NCBI RefSeq assembly: GCF_030272615.1
Contig: NC_081409.1
Coordinates: 18,912,260-18,976,259 of the forward strand
Source: Cryptomeria japonica
Taxonomy: Eukaryota; Streptophyta; Pinopsida; Cupressales; Cupressaceae
Direction of reading: 5' to 3'
Length of the DNA: 64,000 nt
Part shown: in pieces, positions 49,241 to 60,194 of the stretch
Layout: each line of letters begins with the position of its first letter
How positions within the stretch are numbered: position 1 is the first letter of the stretch
Program-made: the position numbers and the translations under genes
The notes under the pieces: model-generated
The model's database searches: none
Seen by the model: the letters and a program-made list of their open reading frames with translations, nothing else
What the model was told of the DNA's origin: nothing

Positions 49241-50143
49241 CTACACCTGCCTTGCTACCTCTTTGTTTTGATCAGGTGTGAGCTTATATGCAGCCTTATT
49301 AGGTAAGGATGCACCAAGAACAAAGTCTATCTGATGACTTATGGACCTTCTAGGTGGGAGTGTTGCAGGTGTTCCATCACTCACTATATCCTTATGCTCT
49401 TGCAACATGTGCTTCACCTCCTTGGGTACTTCTGTCTGCAACTTGTCATCTTCCTCCTTTGGTTTCACAAAGATGACACACTTCACTATCTCCTCCTCGT
49501 GTAGCAAGTTCAAAAACTCTTTACCAGTAGCCATTAAGACACTAGGTGTCTTTGAGGTTCCTTCTTCATTCTCTGTCAAAGACTGAATTTTGAAGGTCTT
49601 GTTGTCCTTCTTAAAGGAAATGGAGTTCTCCTCTCCATCATAGATCACCTTCCTATCAAATTGCCAGGGTCTTCCTAGCAGCAGATGACATGCGTCCATT
49701 GGCAACACATCACAAAAGATTTTGTCCTTGTATCATCCGATGGAAAACTCTACCCAAGTCTGTTCATTGACCAACACACTCTGCTCATGTTTCAACCATG
49801 TCACCTTGTATGGGTTAGTGTGGGGTATCCTTGTGATTTTTAGCTTCCTAACTACCTCTTCTGATATGATATTATCAGTTGAGCCTGAATCAACTATCAC
49901 CTCGCACAATTTACCAAGAATCTTGCACCTTATCCTAAACAATGCTCTCCTATGCTTAGGTTCACTCTTGATTGGCTGTCTTATCAAAACCCTATTGAAC
50001 ATTAGATTTTCTCCACTCTCTGATTCAATATGTTCCACCTCAGGTGTCTTGTTGCTTGAAGAGTCTTTATGTGCATAAGCAACCCTCTTTCCACTATTGG
50101 ATGATGTAGGCTTGTCAGGGCATCTATATGTCGGGTGTCCCAA
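49241..50143 (-). pseudogene. Chromovirus zinc knuckle and protease
   Basis: The knuckle reads CYNYG-stop-LGHPTYRC at about 50115-50155: the second cysteine is Tyr and a TAA interrupts it. The protease has VIVDSGSTDNIISEEV (catalytic DSG, about 49880) and, after a TGA at 49733-49735, MDACHLLLGRPWQFDRKVIY. A linker to reverse transcriptase follows (VKHMLQEHKDIVSDG). Confidence 0.9.
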
Positions 50144-50335
50144 TTATCCATAATTGTAACACTTCATGGTTGCAAAATAGGAGTTACCTCTGCCGGTACC
50201 TCTACCCCTATTTGGTCCACCTTGTGTACCTCTTCCTCTAGAATGTCCTCCTCTAGGATTGGTTTCACTGCCATGTTCAGTCAACTTGGCTTCTCCTTGG
50301 TTCCTCTGCTCACTTGGCTTGCTTTGGTAACCACC

Positions 50336-51190
50336 TCAGTGGTTCACTTGATCTCTACCTCTACCTCTACCCCTGTTATGGGAGTCTCCTTTCCTTTTGT
50401 TCCTCTCTTCTACCTTGGCAGCAAGATGATGACACTTTTGGATAGTAGTAGGAGTCCATAGGTTTATCTCCTCTTGAATGTTCCACTTTAGGCCGCTTAG
50501 ATACCTAGCCACCTTAATGGATTCATCTTCTTGGACTTTGGAACTAAGACATAGCTTCTGAAACTCTTCTGTGTAGGAGGCCACATCAAGATCCTTTTGC
50601 TTCAATCCTTGTCTCTTCTTATGAAGTTGGACTTCATAATCCTCTGGTAAGTAGTTCTCCTTAATCTTACCCACCATAGCTTTCCAATTTGCAATTGGTA
50701 GCTTCCCCATACTAACTCTTTCTTCTTGCAGGTACTTCCACCATGTCAAAGTTGCTCCCCTTAATCTTGATTTGGCAACTTTAACCTTCTGAGCCTCTGT
50801 CACTCCTTCACACTCAAAGTGGTTTTCCATGCCTTCAATCCATTCCATAACAATGTCTATATCCATTCTTCCACTGAAATGTGGCAATCCTTCAAAGGCT
50901 TTGGTGTTCAAGGCCTTAATAGCTTTCACAAAAGGTTCTTCATTGAGCAAGGGATCTGGTTCAGGGATAATGTCATCTATGTCTATAGTCTTCTTGACTT
51001 TACCCTTGGTGTCTTCATGCCAAGGTCCTTGTGTCCTCTGATCCACCACTTCCTGTAGTTTATCCCTCATCTCACTCACAGCTTCTTCAAGGAGTCTATT
51101 TTTCTCCTTCTGTTCTTCCGTCTCTCTAGCCAGCTCTACATTACTAACCATTCTGCTCTCCCCTACTGATTCACCAGTATATAGAGACAT
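50336..51190 (-). pseudogene. Chromovirus gag
   Basis: Starts probably at an ATG near 51190 (MCMSLYTGES) or at the later MVSNVELARETEEQKEK near 51151. It has a coiled-coil N-terminus and the gag capsid-type domain: FEGLPHFSGRMDIDIVMEWI, RLRGATLTWWKYLQEERVSM, ENYLPEDYEVQLHKKRQGL, YTEEFQKLCLSS. A basic Arg/Gly tail follows. Stop TGA at 50336-50338, after which the same frame continues toward the knuckle. Confidence 0.9.
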
Positions 51191-51215
51191 ACATAGTCCA
51201 ACAAGTCTTTTACTT

Positions 51216-51228
51216 GGCTCTGATACCA
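51216..51228 (-). other. Primer-binding site of the chromovirus
   Basis: On minus TGGTATCAGAGCC, three bases from the 5' LTR end; initiator tRNA-Met type. Confidence 0.9.
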
Positions 51229-51231
51229 ATC

Positions 51232-53301
51232 TGATGGGATGGGGTTTGGGATAGACTAGCCTAGTCTATGCTCTTGGATCCTTTCCTTGGATCACCTGGT
51301 GTTCTCTACACACCCTAGGGTCTCTAGGACTTCCCTTTTCTTGAGGAATCCCTTGACCATGCCCAATCCACCCACCACTGAGTTGCAATGTTTCTCCTAA
51401 GGTCTCACCTACTCATGAGACTCAAATTCCCTTACTATGGCTAATAAGGGCTAATCTTGATCCACACTTTCCAAGGTCTTAGCAAGGTTGTTTCAGGTCT
51501 ATTTCAAGGTTTTTCCGCCCATTCATGAGCCCCCAAGAGGTTTCAAACTGTGAGATTCAAGAGCTCAATGAAATGTACAAAATAGAGACATAATATGGGA
51601 CAAGAATAAACTGTATTCTCATCAATAGAAAATGATCAAAATAATGATTCAATAGTTACATGCAATGTAGATGAGCCTGCTTATATAGGCAAGGCTAGGG
51701 ATATGTGAGCACACAAACATGACATGTGGCTCAATAAGAAACAAGGGTAGGTAGGAAATAGGTGTGGGTAGGTAGGAGAAATAATATAATAGTCCACATG
51801 AGGTGGATCACCCACTGAATGTGGAGTGTAACAACAAGAGTGGAGTGTAACAACAAAATCAACACCATAAAAGGTGGAATTTCTCCTACACACACTATCC
51901 CAAAGTGGCACAAACACCCAAGTGTCTCATACCCATACTACTATGAAATGCATTATCCTAAGTAAACTTAAGTAAGTGTAATAATATCCAAGATGAATAA
52001 TTATTTACACCAACACAAACCTTTAACCCCTTACCGATTTCACAATTTAGTGTTTTTGCCTTCACAAAGGGCTACAAGGATTAGGACCAATTAGGCCTCC
52101 TAACCAGTCTTCTAGGGCTCCCTCTCACAAATGATACATAAACAACCCAATCTCCCAAAAAGGACTACCATTCATTTGGCAAAGACTCAAGGATTTTCTA
52201 GTTTTTAGGCCTCCAAGTGTCCGTAGTCTGTCCTTGGTGGATTTTAAGGTTTTTAAGGGTTTTTGTGAGGGTTTTTAGGGTCTGCTTGGGTCACAGTGAG
52301 TGTTTTAAGTTTTATCCACCTTGTTTGGATTGGTGGAGGCTCCTCCTTCACACCAATGATGCTTCACTTATTCCTCTGCACTTCCTCCAAAGGATGCACT
52401 CTCCACTAATCAACCTTTCTCTCCAAGACCTCTACACCAACAGCCATTCCTAACCGGGCACTGTCTAGTCTCGCCTAGGAATGGGTATTTTCTTGGCCTC
52501 CTTGCATTTCCAAGGGCCCTTCTTTCTTGGGACTATAGTACAGGGTCTCCACATCCATTCCCCATGGTTTCATGGTGGTTCCACAATGAGGAATGGAGTC
52601 AAGACTTCATTTACTCAAACTAGTCCAAAACTATTCAGTAAGACTGCAATTCACAAACTATTTACAAACACACTCAACCGATAAACAAAAAGCTAATCTA
52701 CTCACTCACAATGAAGATATATACACCAAAGAAGACATTCCACATAGGTTTGATCACAAATCAATCCATTTGTTTGCTTGGTAACTTCATTCAAACAGAC
52801 TGGTAACTCAAAAACAGTCACAATCAATACAGTTTGCTTGAGCTGTACAATCTCTGACAACCAACCCTTTAACTTAGGGTTTAAAAAATCTTATACTACC
52901 CATACCTTGGTCAGTGTGCCACATTTAGGGTTATCCTCGCCAACCTAAAGATTTTGACACCATGGTGGAAAAGTTGCTTGACAACTTTTAAAAGTTGTCA
53001 TGCAACTTTTGCAACTTTTGAGCAACTTTCCCAATGTTGCTCTTCATGACTCCTAGACCCACAATGGGCCAACCTAAGGACACCACCATGACATGAAGGA
53101 CCCCTAAACACCTCTAGGAACACATAACCTCCATTTTCAAAGCAATCACAATTTTGACTTATGACCCCTAAGATCTCCTCTAGGACCCTACCTAGGACCT
53201 ATGAGCACATGGCTCATTATTTTATATACAATGGCTTCATAAGAAGCATAATACCAACAAAACAAGAAGGAGGAAGAGCTTGAAAGGATGCTCCTGAACC
53301 A
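51232..53301 (-). repeat. 5' LTR of the chromovirus with nested solo LTR
   Basis: 2070 bp because of a 472 bp insertion (51544-52015 plus duplication); about 1598 bp without it, close to the 1590 bp of its partner. Ends GCTCCTGAACCA on plus. Confidence 0.93.
51549..52015 (-). repeat. 467 bp solo LTR inside the chromovirus 5' LTR
   Basis: Flanked by the perfect duplication CAAAC (51544-51548 and 52016-52020), and absent from the other chromovirus LTR. On minus it runs TGTTGGTGTAAATAATT...CTTGAATCTCACA, with a CCTATATAAG TATA box at 51680-51689. The orientation is inferred from that box. The family is not otherwise represented in the window. Confidence 0.93.
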
Positions 53302-53830
53302 GTGTAGCACTTAATAGCCTGATCTCTATCTCACTCAGTTTCCCTCAACTGTCTCCAAAGTCCTCCCCCATCCCACAAACAACCCTCGTGTCGCTTTATC
53401 CAGACATAGGAACCCGCTGATCACTCCTACTAGCACCACCAGTAGTGCTAATCCTGTCCATGTCATGGTATCCCGAGCCACGTGTCCAGCCTTCATCTTC
53501 AGTCCTGGATCCTGAAACACTCGTCTCAGTGCATCCCTGTCTCCCTCTTGATAGTAAGGAACTAACTCCCCATCGATCGATATCCTTAGTATCCTATATA
53601 CATCCTCTAAGGTGACTTTCATCTCACCCATCAGCAAATGAAACATACAAGTCTTTGAGTGCCATCTCTCAGCTAATGCAGTCAGCAATCCCATGTTCGC
53701 CCGAAACTCAAGCACATATAGAATATGTTGCAAGCCCATAACCTCAATCGTTTCTCTATCCTCAAATGTCAGCTCTGGTCGTAAACTCTGAGTCGATGGG
53801 AATCTCTCTCATGACTCCAGCATAGGTAGG
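53302..53830 (-). pseudogene. Plant mobile domain (PMD) gene, N-terminal part
   Basis: Minus-strand frame: SLRPELTFEDRETIEVMG, then MGLQHILYVLEFRANMGLLT, ALAERWHSKTCMFHLLMGEM, KVTLEDVYRILRISIDGELV, GFLCLDKATRGLFVGWGRTL. The W-x(5)-F-H-x(3)-GEM-x-VTL-x-DV pattern is the PMD core found in MAIN/MAIL-type proteins and in related transposon proteins. A shift near 53337 breaks the frame, part of the expected domain middle appears deleted, and the gene is cut by the chromovirus. MAIN/MAIL proteins act in nuclear silencing and genome integrity in Arabidopsis (established); a role here is unknown. Confidence 0.78.
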
Positions 53831-53871
53831 TACTCCTGCAGTCAAGCAAATCAACTATGCCAGTCATAGTG

Positions 53872-54051
53872 GTACTCCCTGTTCATCACAAAGTACTGTG
53901 GTTTTTTTTTTGCACTCCCTATTCATCACAAAGTACTGTGGTTTTTTTTTTGCACTCCCTATTCATCACAAAGTGATGCTCTTTTTAGTACTCCATGTTC
54001 ATCACAAAGTACTATGTTTTGGCATTCCCTATTCATCACAAAGTGCCTTGA
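53872..54051. repeat. Tandem repeat of about 34-43 bp, five units
   Basis: Units of 'actccctattcatcacaaagtactgtgg' plus a T run, at about 53872, 53915, 53957, 53990 and 54023. They lie upstream of the PMD frame. Confidence 0.88.
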
Positions 54052-54061
54052 TCTATCTTAT

Positions 54062-54250
54062 CCTAGGGCCTCTGCTTGAGTGTATCCTCTTGAGTAGTTT
54101 CCTAATTGGCAATGTATGTTCTATCACAAAATTATCAATCCTAGCCCTATCTGCTATCCTAGTCTTCCCTAGAGGACCTGCTTGAGTGTATCCTCTCAGC
54201 AGCTTATCCAATCGACAACATATGTTCATCACAGAACTGCCAATTTGGCC
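54062..54250. repeat. Two diverged units of about 107 bp
   Basis: 'cctgcttgagtgtatcctctc' and following text ('aattggcaatgtatgttc' / 'aatcgacaacatatgttc') occur at about 54070 and 54177. Then 54255-54500 is filled with short 'acacaaacgtgc / atgcgcctg' variants. Confidence 0.7.
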
Positions 54251-54500
54251 TAGAAGACATAAACACACATTTATGACATAAACACGCTTACATGTTGCAC
54301 ATATGCGTCTGCTCTGCATAGACACGCCCGAAATACATAGGCATGCCTCTGCTCTGCACAAATGCGCCTGTACAACACAAACGTGCTCACATTTGACACA
54401 AACATCTTTTCATTCACAGACATGCCTGACACAAACACAAATGCGCCTAGCCTACCCAGACGCACCTGGCACCAACGTAGATGCGCCTTAACGTTTTTAC

Positions 54501-55000
54501 CCCGCTTGACAAGTTTCCACAACATACCTAGAGTGCATTTATTACTCTACCTAGCATGCATTTATGACAACAATTAATGCGGCAAAGTACAAGGAGTTTC
54601 TGTGGTACTCACCGACTCTCCTGCATCTACTGGCCTCTAATATCGGCGAATGCGATTGAATCTGTGAACCAATGCCATCACTGCTGACTTCTCTCTGCTC
54701 TCTCTGCACTCTGATCTCTTGGATGTGTGGATGACAATGAGGAAGTTTTCCCCTTGTGGTCTATCTTATAGACTACCCTAGCCCTAGTCTCCCGTGTCAC
54801 TCTTCGTTATCACGTGACTCTGTCACTCTATCATATCCAATCAGTCCATTCTACCCTTTATTTATTATCGAGAGATTGTCTGTGATCTTTTCAGACATTT
54901 TCATACAATCTCTCGAGGGGGCATATCATTCCCATCTTGGGGCAACTTTGTATCAGTTCATATTATCTTCTTTGAAACAACGTGACAAGCTTCATTGTCT
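54501..55000 (+). other. 3' untranslated region of the Tat-like element
   Basis: No gene seen. 'tctcgagggggcatatcat' at about 54913 is a purine-rich candidate for an internal priming tract. Confidence 0.45.
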
Positions 55001-55015
55001 CAAAGAAGGGCAAAA
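55001..55015 (+). other. Polypurine tract of the Tat-like element
   Basis: CAAAGAAGGGCAAAA abuts the 3' LTR start TGTACACACC. Confidence 0.75.
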
Positions 55016-55840
55016 TGTACACACCTAAAATTGTCCATTCTAATTAAATAAATATTTTTATTTATTTAATTATTTTATTCTAATTCTTCTATTAATTAAA
55101 TAAATCTTTATTTATTTAATTAATTCATTTATCCTCTTCTGGCCTTATTTCTCATTTAAATAAATACATTTATTTATTTAAATTATCCTTTTCCTAAATT
55201 AAATAAATACTTTTATTTATTTAATTGATCCCACTTCTTCTATTAATTAAATGAATCTTTATTTATTTAATTAATTCATTAACCTTTTCTACCCATGACA
55301 CATGTCATTCATCTCTTAATTCCTACACTACCTACCCTCTCATTATTTTCTTATTTTCTCTACCTACCCTCTAATCATAGCCGACCATTTATCTTTTACA
55401 CCTCTTAATCTTATCCCTCCATTTCTTATAGTGTCTTCTATATAAGGAGATGCTTCCTTCATTATCAACCCTAATTAATCAATCATCTTATTCAATCAAG
55501 CTAATCATTCTAATCAGCTAATCAACCCGACGACTCTAGTATTCAAACTTTCATATGCGATCAAGCCTACTTGCAACCACATTTCCATTCTTTGTTGAGC
55601 TCTTGTGCACATATTAAATTTGAGAGCAAATATATAAAGCAAGATCAATGGAGATAGGAAGAATGGAGATCCAAACCCTATTGGACATGTGATGGTATAA
55701 TCTTTGTGATTTCATTTGATTTGCATTGTCTTAGGTAATCTTCATATGTTATGGTGGATCTTTGTTGTTGTTAGGCTAGGGTTTTGTGATTGAATTCATT
55801 TAGCCTTTCAATATTGTTGTTTCCACTTTCACCATAAACA
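55016..55840 (+). repeat. 3' LTR of the Tat-like element
   Basis: 825 bp; TGTACACACC...CCATAAACA followed by the GTTTG duplication. CTATATAAGG box near 55438. Confidence 0.93.
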
Positions 55841-55845
55841 GTTTG

Positions 55846-56597
55846 TATTAGAAGAAACAATTACAAAACCTATCGACTAGGAAAGCATGAACTCATTAAA
55901 CATTTTAAACTCTCTATAAAACTGGTGCATAAGCATTTGATTATTACAATGATCTTCATGTATTTTTTTATAACAAATCATTGTCATTTGTTAAGACACT
56001 AAACATTTGCAATAATATCGACAAAGTTTTTGTCATTTACTTTGCTATCACTTATCTTTGTTCCTCTTGTCTCCCAAGCTATAGGAGATAAAATCTTCAA
56101 CTTATCTACACAAAAATATTTGTTTAAAGAACATGATGTGCATAATAACCATCCATTTACTATTATCACCTTCTCAGTCTATAATAGGATTAAAAATATT
56201 GCAAATTCAAGCTTCTATCATAGTAAGTGCAGACCATAACACTATTATTGTAGATTTAAAACAACTATCATAAACTAGTCCACATGCTTGTGTGCTTTAT
56301 GAATGATTTTGCATAAATGTTGTTTGAAGATGATAACCACAATAGACTTCACTAGCTCAAACACAAACACAACTTACACCATGAGATCATATAATCAAGT
56401 TGTCGTAATTGATTAATGCAATTAGTATGAACCAAAATGAAGTGTTATCAACATGTATTCATGTCTTTGCTTTACCACCTTGTATTATAAACCAAAAACC
56501 CATATTTTCATGTCTTTAAACTTATCCCATCACCTACATACCCTAGTTTGCAAGCACACTTATTAACATCAATGACAAAGATGCCAAAGATAACAAA
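55846..56597 (-). repeat. LTR of minus-strand copia relic, proximal half
   Basis: Continuation of the LTR begun at 35164. On minus it starts about 56597 with TGTTATCTTTGGCATC and 'TTTGTCATTGATG', directly after the tract CCAAAGGGGATTT (56598-56612). This is the same arrangement as the copia relic at 13211-13240. Confidence 0.65.
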
Positions 56598-57575
56598 ATC
56601 CCCTTTGGCATTAATGTAAATATATAGAGTAAAAATATACCTAAACTCCCCCTGTCTACAACCATCATATGCGGAAACAAAATCTGTAACAAAATCAAAT
56701 ATCAAATCATCAACACAACTCAACTATTGTCTAAGCAATTATTGCCCCTATCTCTCCCTTTAACATCAATGGCAATGGGGAGAAGCATGAGATTTTAGGA
56801 AAGAAAGGATAAAATAGTAAGTACTTGGGCCCTGAAACCAATTCACTTTGGAAGAAACTAAGTGATAGAAGAGAGGGGAAAGACTCCTAATTTCTATTTT
56901 AAGATTTCAAACACATCCTTGGACAAGGGCTTTGTGAATATGTCATCTAGCTGACCAGTACTTGCAACATATTTCAAAACATCATCATCATTTAACACAT
57001 GCTCTCTCAAGAAATGATATTTGATATATATATGCTTGGTTCATAAGTGCATGATTGTATTTTTGGAAATATTGATTGCACTATTATTGTCATAGAAAAT
57101 TGAGACTAGTTTAGACACTGTTACCTTCATATCAAAGAAAGTTTGTATCATTCAAAGGAGTTGGGTACAACAAGAACAAGCAACAATATATTTTTCTTTT
57201 AAGTTGTTGATAAGGATATTGATTCTTGTTTTGTACTCTATCAACATACAATTCTATTACCCAAAAAGAATAATGCACCTGAAGTACTTTTCATGTCATC
57301 AAGACATCATACACAATCAGATTCAGTATAAGCTGTAAGAGTGAAATCATTATACCTAGGATACCATAGGCCATAGTCCAATGTCCCTTTGATGTACCTG
57401 TTGGCAAGAGACATTGCTAGTATGTTTAGATGTTATCATTGATGGAAACTCATATTAGTTTTGGCATCCACACTTCATGATTTCATCTTTCCAAATGATT
57501 TAAAGTGAAGATTGTTTAAGTCCAATGAGGTCTGATAGGTAGAACAATATATCCTATAATGTTCATGTACAGTTT
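56598..57575 (-). pseudogene. Copia RNase H relic, minus strand
   Basis: On minus: the end of reverse transcriptase (ACTGTACATGAACATTATAGG, equivalent to LYRSMIG), then [45 protein letters not shown], and finally VASTGQLDDIFTKPLSKDVF. Stops are frequent. Homology to copia ends near 57575, where a new LTR-like sequence starts. The reverse transcriptase piece at 63507-64000 may belong to the same element. Confidence 0.75.
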
Positions 57576-58549
57576 TGGTTGGCGGATTTTTTTGGTTAAG
57601 TATTTTTATTTGCGGATCTGAGAGAATATTTTTGGTCATATAATTCATCTTATTCCAGGTTTATGGTCTCTAGTGTTAAGATTGGTGTTAGTTAGAAGAT
57701 CCGGTAATCATGTTTTTTGCAAGAACAATGTATATTAGTTGTAGCATGTGGTAACTTAGTTTGTGGATCTTGCGGAATGATTATTGTGATTGAATATGTG
57801 TTCGAGGTTGATGATATGTCATATGGGAAGCGAGTGGTTATTCTGTTTTGGTCCGCATGGGTGTTACGATCAGATTTGAGCCGACTTCTACATGTCTCAT
57901 TCATTGTAACGTGTTCTTGTAGCCGACATGGAGATGTGACTTAATTTGTGTTGCATATATATAAGAAAGGTGTAATTGATCATTTTGGGTGTGTGTGTTG
58001 GTGTGAGAGATGGATATGAGTGATTGTGCGCAGTTTCACATGCATAGGTGTTAGATTAGTGCTCTGGATTATAGCATAATATTATGATAGAGCAGTATTA
58101 TAGAGTTGAGGTGGATACAGAGTTTTGAGCTTAACCATAACTATACACAGGCTTGATGCTAATTCATAGTTCAAACTTCATTGTAATCTCTTACAAGCAT
58201 TTATAAGGTAGTGAGCCTTCCGGGTTGGAACCCTTATCTGTAATCTCAGCAGTGAACTCTAGGAAGTGTGCCTAAATGCATGTGCATTTTTCTCATGTAA
58301 TATTTTTATACTTCTAACAAGGTATAATAATATTGTGGGTTTGAATCCCACCGTGGTTTTTTCCTTAACCAGTTTTCCACATAAAAATCTTGGTGTTATG
58401 GTGTTGATGATCTTTGTCTTATGTTTCAGTACTTTATTTCTCTTGATCCGCATTAAATGGTTTAAATATTCTATTAAATAAGTTAGAATTGTTGAATACT
58501 AATTCACACACCCCCCCTCTCAATGTTCCTTGGATCCTTGATTCTAACA
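57576..58549 (+). repeat. 5' LTR of a copia-type element (start approximate)
   Basis: Starts where homology to the copia relic stops, and ends 'cacaccccccctctcaatg...ttgattctaaca' before a primer-like site. TATATATAAG box near 57955. No second LTR was found in the window. Confidence 0.6.
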
Positions 58550-58551
58550 AT

Positions 58552-58563
58552 TTGTATCAGAGA
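58552..58563 (+). other. Primer-binding site, mutated
   Basis: TTGTATCAGAGA against the usual TGGTATCAGAGC; two mismatches, placed two bases after the LTR end. Confidence 0.65.
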
Positions 58564-58599
58564 TAATTTCCTCGGAAGAAGTTTAATAGCTCAAAAGGT

Positions 58600-59710
58600 G
58601 GATCTTGCAAGTGAATCAATGGATTATGGTAGCCTCAGAGAACAACTACTTGTTGCACTTGATGATCTAAATCAGTTGAAAGCTAAGGTCAAGAAATTGA
58701 AGGCAAATTTGAAAGACGTTGATAATTTTATTGAATCACTGAAAGATCAATTGAACAAGTCAAGAGACAAGAGAAAGGAACTTGTTGATAAGATAAAGGA
58801 GAAAGAGAGTCAAAGAATTGATGCAAATGCCCTAAAGGTGAAGATAGAAGACTATGAGAGACTTGCTAGAGATAATACAGTTTAGAAGATTGAGATGGAA
58901 GCTGTTGTGATGAAGCTAACAAAAGAGATTGAAGAAAGGAAGAAGAATGAGGAGAAACTTATTCAGTCCTTGAAAGACAAATCTGAAGAATTTTTTAGAC
59001 TTGAAAATGAGAATGGACAGTTGAAGGATGACCTGGAAGATGTCAGAGAACAAGAGGAAGAGATTAAGAAGTAGATACTCCTCCTTAAATTTAATCTTGA
59101 TGCTACAAATGAGTATAAGGAGAAGTTTTGAATCAGTTCAGCCAGACTTGATGAAATGCTTGAGCTAGTCAAAAAAATCCTAATAACACACAAGCTCTTC
59201 TGTTTTGAGAAAGGTGAATGCTCCAAATCAACACAACAAAAGAACAACTTAAGAAGGCCTCCGATAAGACAACCCAATGCTCATAAATTCAATGGTAACT
59301 TCTTTGTTTGCAACTATTTGGTCATATGGCTAGTCAATGCAGACATAGGGTGATTAATAATGGTCCTACTTTTATCGGTCAATGTGTCAAATGCAATAAG
59401 TATGGTCATAAGGCTAATGAGTGCAGAAGTGTGATGAATAATATTCCAAATAGAAGAAATGTGAGATGCTATGCATGTGGTATATTTGGACATGTTACTA
59501 GCCAATGTAGAACAAGAAGAAATCAAATGAACTCCAAGCCTATGCAAGGAAATGTTGTTTTCTATGCTTCCAACAAATTTGGTCACATTACTAAATATTG
59601 TAGAAGCAAAAATGTGAATAGGAGAGGTCTGAAAGATAAGAATAAAGATGTGAAGCCAAATGAGAAGGTAAAACAAAAGTTGAAGAGATCAAATATCAGA
59701 TGAAGAAGAC
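58600..59710 (+). pseudogene. Gag-like protein with coiled coil and zinc-knuckle array
   Basis: A long Lys/Glu-rich coiled coil (LREQLLVALDDLNQLKAKVK and on to about 59080, stops at 58883 and 59072) is followed by a row of CCHC knuckles. The first is disrupted by a shift (FGHMASQC, about 59310-59335). The second, CVKCNKYGHKANEC, and third, CYACGIFGHVTSQC, are intact. The fourth has lost both leading cysteines (FYASNKFGHITKYC). The usual copia gag core ahead of the coiled coil was not found, and no protease follows. It resembles the coiled-coil/knuckle part of the gag at 24.0-25.6 kb. Confidence 0.7.
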
Positions 59711-60194
59711 TTGGGTAAAGAAGAGCAGTGATGATGCAAGAAGTGGGTCTGCACCTGATTTTGGTGTTGGAACTACATATGGTAATTAAGCTAAGGCATC
59801 AGGCCTTAGGGGGGAATTTTCATGAAAATTCTTTCAAAATCCCTATTGGAGATCTATACCTAGTTCCGACCGGTTGTAGACACTTTTTTGGTAATTTTCC
59901 AAACAAGTTTGATGATCCGCAAAAGATTTCCTAAAGATCTGTCAGTATGTAGAGTAACCAAGAGAGTTAGGGTAAAGTGCATTTATTATACCTAAAAGTT
60001 AGGTATGTTGTCGATAAAAGGAAAATTAACCTTTCATTTCTCACTTTTCATTCGAAGCAATAGAGCTGAAGAGCACAAAAAAGCAAAATTTTCAGAGATC
60101 CAGAGTGAATTGACGATTCATCATCCAATTTTGCATCTAGTTGAAATGTATTTATCAACTATCATTTTTCTAGTTTTAAGCTTGAAATTTTGAT

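Larger units (their letters stand above)
44963..53301 (-). mobile_element. Chromovirus (Ty3/gypsy) nested in the Tat-like element
   Basis: Minus-strand element with LTRs at 51232-53301 (5') and 44963-46552 (3'), flanked by the perfect duplication GTGTA (44958-44962 and 53302-53306). It has an iMet primer site next to the 5' LTR, gag, protease, reverse transcriptase, RNase H, integrase and a chromodomain. The 5' LTR holds a 467 bp solo LTR. By eye the LTRs differ at roughly 3% of sites in their first 530 bp. Several stops and one frameshift make it inactive. Confidence 0.95.
36010..55840 (+). mobile_element. Non-autonomous Tat-like gypsy element carrying an antisense PMD gene
   Basis: LTRs at 36010-36815 and 55016-55840 are flanked by the perfect duplication GTTTG (36005-36009 and 55841-55845). 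Inside, in order: primer site, leader with triplicated module, gag, protease, integrase C-terminal remnant, a non-coding AATAAA-rich stretch, an antisense plant mobile domain gene, tandem repeats, purine tract. Reverse transcriptase, RNase H and the integrase core are absent. A chromovirus (44963-53301) is nested in the PMD gene; without it the element is about 11.5 kb. Gag finger, protease and integrase tail match the Tat/Ogre-type lineage by pattern. Confidence 0.88.

Noticed and set aside
53872-54051. CRISPR-like array
   Set aside because: The repeats are directly adjacent without unique spacers and lie in a plant retroelement; an ordinary minisatellite.
54053-54525. Cys-rich minus-strand frames as secreted peptides
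   Set aside because: Cysteines come from the repeated 'acacaaacgtgc' DNA motif; no signal peptide or fixed spacing.
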